Part shown: piece after piece, positions 59,705 through 64,000 of the stretch
Layout of the letters: every line of letters starts with the position of its first letter
Numbering within the stretch: position 1 is the stretch's first letter
Origin: Georgenia satyanarayanai
GTDB taxonomy: Bacteria; Actinomycetota; Actinomycetes; Actinomycetales; Actinomycetaceae
Reading direction: 5' to 3'
Length of the DNA: 64,000 bases
Assembly: GCF_009193135.1 (NCBI RefSeq)
Contig: NZ_VUKC01000004.1
Coordinates: forward strand, 124,001-188,000
Made by a program: the position numbers and the translations under genes
Notes under the pieces: model-generated
The model's database searches: none
Told to the model about the DNA's origin: nothing
Seen by the model: only the letters and a program-made list of their open reading frames with translations

Positions 59705-61393
59705 TCACCACTCGCGGGAGGCGGGCAGCAGCGTGCCGGGATTGAGGTTGCGGCCGGGGTCCACGCCCTGGAGCAGGGCCACCTGGACGTCCACGCCGGC
59801 GGGGGAGATGTCCTGCTCCAGCCAGGGCGCGTGGTCGGTGCCCACTCCGTGGTGGTGGGAGATCGTCCCGCCCTGGTCGACGAAGGACTGCTGGATCGCC
59901 CGCTTGACCACCCAGTACTGACGCAGCTGCTCCTCCATGTCCGAGCTCCCGGACACGAGGGCGAAGGTGAAGTACAGGCACGCACCGGAGTGGTAGCTGT
60001 GCGACAGGTGGCACATGATGTAGCCGCGCACGCCCAGGGAGTCGAAGGCCTCGCGCGCCGCGCGCAGGGTGCGGTGGTAGACCTCCATGAGCCGCGACCA
60101 CGGCATCGCCGTCTCCGAGACATCGGCGAGCGCGCCGATGTCGAGGAGGAAGTCGCGGATGTAGGGGGTGTCGAACTTCTTCTGGTCGTACAGCGCGCCG
60201 GGCCCCTTGCCGAGCTTCACGCCGCCGTGCTCGCGGACGATCTTGCCGACGGTCGCCTTGTCGGCCCTGACCCGGGCGCTGCCGCCCTCGTAGCCGACGT
60301 AGCTGAGGCAGGCCTTGTCCAGGTCCCAGCCGCGCTTCTCGAGGAAGCCGAACAGTCCGTCCTGGACCGCCTTCTTCGCGCCCTTGGACGCCTTCTGCGT
60401 CGACAGCGAGAACGCGGTCTCGTTGCCGTCGGAGACGCGGGTGACCGACGGGTGGGCGTCGGACACGGAGATCGCGTGCATGGCCTGGACGGCGCTGCCC
60501 CAGTTCGGGAAGAGGTAGGCGATGATCTCGCGGTTCTCCGGCAGCCGGTGGACGTGCACCCACGCCTCGGTGATGACACCCAGGCGCCCCTCCGAGCCGA
60601 GGATCATCTCCCGCACGCTGGGGCCCGAGGACGTGCTCGGCAGCGGGCGCAGCACGACGACCTTGCCCGGCAGCACGACCCGCATGCCGCGGGTGATGTC
60701 GGCGATGTCCCCGTACTTGTCGGACTGCATGCCCGAGGAGCGGGTGGCGATCCACCCGCCGAGGGTCGAGTGCTTGAAGCTGTCGGGCTGGTGGCCCATC
60801 GTCCAGCCGCGGGCGGTCAGCTGCTCCTCGAGGTCGGGGCCGAGGGCACCGGCCTGGACGCGCGCGAGCCCGGCGTCCTCGTCGACCTCGAGGACACGGT
60901 TGAGGCGGCCGAGGTCGAGGGAGACGATCGGGCGGGTCTCCTCGGGCGGTGGGGTGAGGGACCCGGAGATGTTCGAGCCGCCGCCGAAGGGGATGAGGAC
61001 GGCGTCGCTCGCGACGACGGCGTCGACGACGGCGCGCACCTCCTCCTCCGTGCCGGGGTAGACGACGACGTCGGGCACGCGCGGCAGGTACCCGGCGCGG
61101 ACCCGGACGAGGTCGACGAGGCCCTTGCCGTAGGTGTGGATGACGCGGTCGAGGTCGGAGGTGACGACGTGGTCCTCACCGAGGGCCGACCGCAGCTCGG
61201 CGGCGAGGTCCTCGGGAAGCTTGGAGGCGGGGACGTCGATGTCGTCGAAGGACGGCGGCGGGGTGCCGGGTGCCGAGAGGTCGATCCCGATCCTGTCCAT
61301 GACGAAGGGCGCCATCTTCGGCTTGTCCCGGTAGTTGAAGGCGATGCCCTCCACTCCCCAGCCCCACCACTTCTGGTGCGTCACTCCCGTCAC
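59705..61393 (-). CDS. Alkyl-DHAP synthase-like FAD-binding oxidase (AGPS family)
   Basis: Flavoprotein of 562 residues close to alkylglycerone-phosphate synthase, which swaps the acyl chain of acyl-DHAP for a fatty alcohol to form the ether bond. AGPS-like signatures are KWWGWG at the N-terminus, PFGGGSN at 135-141 in the FAD domain, STLGGWIATRSSGMQSDKYG at about 209-228, and the active-site HHHGVG at 513-518. It starts at a GTG after AGGAGG and overlaps the PlsC stop (GTGA). It is last in a four-gene operon with acyltransferase and reductases. Confidence 0.85.
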   Translation of the reverse strand: MTGVTHQKWWGWGVEGIAFNYRDKPKMAPFVMDRIGIDLSAPGTPPPSFDDIDVPASKLPEDLAAELRSALGEDHVVTSDLDRVIHTYGKGLVDLVRVRAGYLPRVPDVVVYPGTEEEVRAVVDAVVASDAVLIPFGGGSNISGSLTPPPEETRPIVSLDLGRLNRVLEVDEDAGLARVQAGALGPDLEEQLTARGWTMGHQPDSFKHSTLGGWIATRSSGMQSDKYGDIADITRGMRVVLPGKVVVLRPLPSTSSGPSVREMILGSEGRLGVITEAWVHVHRLPENREIIAYLFPNWGSAVQAMHAISVSDAHPSVTRVSDGNETAFSLSTQKASKGAKKAVQDGLFGFLEKRGWDLDKACLSYVGYEGGSARVRADKATVGKIVREHGGVKLGKGPGALYDQKKFDTPYIRDFLLDIGALADVSETAMPWSRLMEVYHRTLRAAREAFDSLGVRGYIMCHLSHSYHSGACLYFTFALVSGSSDMEEQLRQYWVVKRAIQQSFVDQGGTISHHHGVGTDHAPWLEQDISPAGVDVQVALLQGVDPGRNLNPGTLLPASREW

Positions 61394-62160
61394 GAAGCCT
61401 CCTCCTGGGACTGGCCCTCCGGCCCGCCCCTCCTCGAGTCGCCGACGACGTACGGCGTCTGCATGGTCATCATGGTGCTGATGTGCTGGGCGACGCGGTC
61501 GCTGAACGCGCGCGCCGGCTCCCCGGGGTGGGGCCGCATCGGTCGGCCGACGAGCACCCGGACACGCGGGCGGCCCGGGACCGGCCAGAACCGGCCCACC
61601 GGCATCGCCTCGTGGGTGCCGAGCAGCGCGACCGGGACGCACGGGACGCCGGAGGTCGCGCAGAGCACCGCCGCACCGGGCTTGAAGGGGCGCATGACGC
61701 CGTCGCGGCTGCGGGTGCCCTCCGGGAAGAGCAGGATCGGCAGGCCGCTCGTCAGCAGGCGCTGGGACATGCCCTTGTTGCGTCCGCGTCCACCGGTGCG
61801 CTCGATCGGGTAGGTGTTGAAGAACAGCGAGGTGAGCGCCTTGACCCACCACCGGGAGTAGAAGTAGTCGGCGGCAGCACCGACGGTGAGCTTCTTGGTC
61901 AGCCGGTAGGGGAGCTGGGACACCAGGACGCCGGTGTCCAGGTGGCTGCAGTGGTTGGCGACGACGACGAACGGACCGCGGAGGGAGTCGACGTTGTCGG
62001 TGCCCTCGACCGTCGTCGTCGTCACCGCCGAGACGACGGGCCGCAGGACGAGGCGCTGCGCGACGAAGCGCAGGGCCCGGTGCCAGCGGGCGTGGTAGCG
62101 GCTCAGGCGGGGGGCTCCTTCGCCCCCACGGCTGCCGCTTGCGGAGTCCCCCTCGGTCAC
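61390..62160 (-). CDS. PlsC-family lysophospholipid acyltransferase
   Basis: Acyltransferase of 256 residues. Motifs are VVANHCSHLDTGVL (HxxxxD), NTYPIERTGGRG, LLFPEGTRSRDG and CVPVALLGTHEAMP. It starts at a GTG overlapping the SDR stop (GTGA) with GGGAGG upstream. Within this operon it could acylate the sn-2 position of an alkyl-glycerol-3-phosphate, or provide acyl-DHAP. Confidence 0.9.
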   Translation of the reverse strand: MTEGDSASGSRGGEGAPRLSRYHARWHRALRFVAQRLVLRPVVSAVTTTTVEGTDNVDSLRGPFVVVANHCSHLDTGVLVSQLPYRLTKKLTVGAAADYFYSRWWVKALTSLFFNTYPIERTGGRGRNKGMSQRLLTSGLPILLFPEGTRSRDGVMRPFKPGAAVLCATSGVPCVPVALLGTHEAMPVGRFWPVPGRPRVRVLVGRPMRPHPGEPARAFSDRVAQHISTMMTMQTPYVVGDSRRGGPEGQSQEEAS

Positions 62161-62978
62161 GACCGACCTCCCTGGATGAGTGCGGTGGCGCGCCGCACGA
62201 GCGGCCGCGGTGCGTGCGCGGCGAGGAACGCGATGACGCGGAAGCGGAGCGAGGGCACCGAGCGGACCCGGCCACGCTCGACGTCCTCCAGCGCGTCGGA
62301 CACGACGCGGTCGGCCTCGAGCCACAGGACGTTCGGGATCGCGCTCGTGCGGATCTTCGCCCGCTCGTGGAACTCGGTGCGCACCCAGCCGGGCACGAGC
62401 GCGGTGGCCTGGACGCCGGTCCCCGCGAGCTCCAGGGACAGGGACTCGGAGTAGGTCGCCACCCAGGACTTGATCGCCGAGTAGGCGCCCATGGGGACGA
62501 GGCCGGCCACCGAGGCGACGTTGACGATGACGCCGCGGCCCCGCGACACCATCGCGCGGCCCGCGGCGTTGCCCAGGACGAGGACGGCGCGGACCATGAC
62601 GTCCAGCGACCGGTCGACCTCGCTGAGGTCCTCCGCGAGGAGCGGCACGTGCACGCCGTGGCCCGCGTTGTTGACGAGGACGTCCACGGGGGACCCGGCG
62701 TCCAGCAGCCGCGCCGCGACGGCGTCCACGTCGTCGCGCGCCGCGAGGTCGGCCACGAGCGTCTCCACCTCGACACCGTAGCGCCAACGCAGCTGCTCGG
62801 CCGTCTTCTCCAGGCGCTCCCGGTTGCGGGCGACGAGCACGAGCGCGAGCCCACGGGCGGCCAGCGCCCGGGCGAACTCGAGGCCGAGGCCGGACGTGCC
62901 GCCGGTGACGAGCGCGCGTCCCTGCAGGACGGAGGCGTCGGTGGGCGCCGAGAGCGGGCGTCGGGGACCGGTGGTCAT
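62157..62978 (-). CDS. SDR-family oxidoreductase, candidate acyl/alkyl-DHAP reductase
   Basis: Classical SDR of 273 residues with TGGTSGLG near 24-31, VNNAGHG, a catalytic Ser in NVASVAG and the YSAIK pair. The hydrophobic C-terminal region (RFRVIAFLAAHAPRPLVRRAT) suggests membrane contact, as in lipid-acting SDRs. It starts with ATG overlapping the upstream stop (ATGA). The role as alkyl-DHAP reductase is inferred from its neighbours only. Confidence 0.85.
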   Translation of the reverse strand: MTTGPRRPLSAPTDASVLQGRALVTGGTSGLGLEFARALAARGLALVLVARNRERLEKTAEQLRWRYGVEVETLVADLAARDDVDAVAARLLDAGSPVDVLVNNAGHGVHVPLLAEDLSEVDRSLDVMVRAVLVLGNAAGRAMVSRGRGVIVNVASVAGLVPMGAYSAIKSWVATYSESLSLELAGTGVQATALVPGWVRTEFHERAKIRTSAIPNVLWLEADRVVSDALEDVERGRVRSVPSLRFRVIAFLAAHAPRPLVRRATALIQGGRS

Positions 62979-64000
62979 CGCTGGACGGCCTCCTTCAGGC
63001 TGCGCAGGACTGGGGCGATGCGGCCCTCGACCGTCGTCGTCCACGTGTGGACGGGCCAGCGCTGGGCGCGTGCGTAACGGTAGAGCTGGGCGTCGGGGTT
63101 GACCACGTGGGGGTTGCCGACGACCTCGAGCCAGGGCCGGTCGGCGTAGCTGTCGCCGTAGGCGTACGAGGCCGACAGGTCCAGACCTTCGTCGCGGGCG
63201 TAGCGCGTGAGCCAGGTCGCCCGGGACTCCCCGACGAGCGGGGAGGCGAGGAGGTGGCCGGTCCAGCGGCCGTCGTCGTCCTTCTCCATCTGGCCGGCGA
63301 CGACGACGTCGAAGAGCGGCGCGAGCGGCTCGACGAAGACGTCGATCTCCCCGGTGACGAGGACGGTGCGGTGGCCGGCGGCCCGGTGGGCGCGGATCTG
63401 CTTGACGGCCTCGGTGAGGACGTCACGGCGCAGGGAGTCCTGCACCCGCTCGGCGATCGCGGTGCGCAGCTCCGCCTCGTGGGTGCCGGCGTAGCGGCGC
63501 ATGAAGGTGCGGATGAAGTCGCCGCGGTCGCGCATCTCCGCCTGGAGGTAGCGCGGGCCGAGGGCGACGAGGTTGCCCAGCGCCTTGGGCCAGCCGGCCG
63601 GCGGGCGGGTGGCGAGCTCGACCCACAGGTACTGCTCGACGAGGGTCGCGGCGATGACGGTGCGCTGGAGGTCGAAGACGGCGACGACGTCGCTGCGACG
63701 GGGCAGCTCGGCCTCGCGCGGCGTGCCGGCCTTGGGCCGCTCGCCACGCATGAGGCCCGGCACCCCGGGGATGTGGACCTCCTGGAGGTAGTGGCGCCAG
63801 TCGATCTCGGTGACGTCGAAGCCGTGCTCGGTCTGCCGCTCCGGCGGCAGGGAGGCGTGCAGCGCCCGGGTGCGGGCGTCGTCGAAGATGACCTCGATCT
63901 GCGTGTACGGCTGGTACAGCGAGGTGAACTTGCGCAGCGTGTCGAGGTCGCGGCGCGCCTTGTACAGCGTGGACATCCACTCGCGGGTGCGGGCGCGCGC
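62975..64000 (-). CDS. HAD-IB-like protein with reductase-like N-terminal tail (5' part outside window)
   Basis: The frame stays open to base 64000, so the N-terminus is missing. The first about 90 visible residues (KARRDLDTLRKFTSLYQPYTQIEV, FDVTEIDWRHYLQEVHIPG) resemble the end of NAD-binding fatty-acyl-CoA reductases of the male-sterility type. The rest is a HAD-IB fold: VFDLQRTVI, VTGEID, YAYGDSYADRPWL. The second motif I aspartate is Gln (DLQ instead of DFD) and the usual motif III Lys appears as Arg, so phosphatase activity is doubtful. First visible gene of the four-gene operon. Confidence 0.75.
   Translation of the reverse strand, partial: ARARTREWMSTLYKARRDLDTLRKFTSLYQPYTQIEVIFDDARTRALHASLPPERQTEHGFDVTEIDWRHYLQEVHIPGVPGLMRGERPKAGTPREAELPRRSDVVAVFDLQRTVIAATLVEQYLWVELATRPPAGWPKALGNLVALGPRYLQAEMRDRGDFIRTFMRRYAGTHEAELRTAIAERVQDSLRRDVLTEAVKQIRAHRAAGHRTVLVTGEIDVFVEPLAPLFDVVVAGQMEKDDDGRWTGHLLASPLVGESRATWLTRYARDEGLDLSASYAYGDSYADRPWLEVVGNPHVVNPDAQLYRYARAQRWPVHTWTTTVEGRIAPVLRSLKEAVQR

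Noticed and set aside
61394-62854. Long in-frame upstream extension of the AGPS-like frame
   Set aside because: It runs through the PlsC and SDR genes in a wrong frame; the true start is the GTG at 61393 with AGGAGG and AGPS-like N-terminal residues.

Overview
This 64 kb window is chromosomal DNA from a very high-GC actinobacterium. The sequence shows GC-saturated third codon positions and frequent GTG starts. Many genes have a TANNNT box placed 6-7 bases before the start codon, which is the leaderless-mRNA layout of Actinobacteria. Gene content fits the order Micrococcales (Bogoriellaceae/Cellulomonadaceae-like), but the genus is a guess. No phage, transposon, CRISPR array, rRNA or tRNA was recognised. 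Genes are dense, mostly with short gaps and with 1-4 base stop/start overlaps inside operons.

Left part (1-13.5 kb) is accessory and mixed. It holds a truncated cellulose-synthase-like glycosyltransferase coupled to a GAF/SpoIIE phosphatase, an MpaB-type oxygenase, a STAS protein and a macro-like/SIR2 fusion. Oxidoreductases, a DUF368 lipid-carrier translocase, RecQ, a PHP hydrolase and a 5'-3' exonuclease follow.

Middle part (13.6-49 kb) is an old actinobacterial core. It starts with nitrogen assimilation: glnA2-glnE, then glnA1 on the other strand behind a four-box GlnR-like operator. Next are the RDD and DUF4191 proteins, a degenerate kinase, the E2 (aceF/sucB) and E3 (lpd) of 2-oxoacid dehydrogenase, pepA, pyrD, DUF3043, an M20 peptidase, a glycerate kinase and erpA. 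The respiratory block has ctaC-ctaD-ctaF on the plus strand facing ctaE-qcrC-qcrA-qcrB on the minus strand, with sodA between. Then come trpD, an Lrp-type RAM protein and a DnaQ/GIY-YIG nuclease. From memory, this order closely follows Mycobacterium tuberculosis Rv2191-Rv2222c.

Right part (49-64 kb) has a FadD15-type acyl-CoA ligase, a ROK glucokinase, PlsC, a pyrophosphate-type phosphofructokinase, a sortase-anchored GH84 glycosidase, class II DAHP synthase and a small molybdopterin oxidoreductase. It ends with a four-gene, overlap-coupled minus-strand operon: a partial HAD protein with a reductase-like tail, an SDR, a PlsC and an alkyl-DHAP-synthase-like flavoprotein. This operon looks like an aerobic ether-lipid pathway and is the most interesting system here. 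Other points of interest are the macro-like/SIR2 fusion, the GlnR operator, an 18-bp repeat that is tandem at one site and inverted at another, and the widespread leaderless starts.
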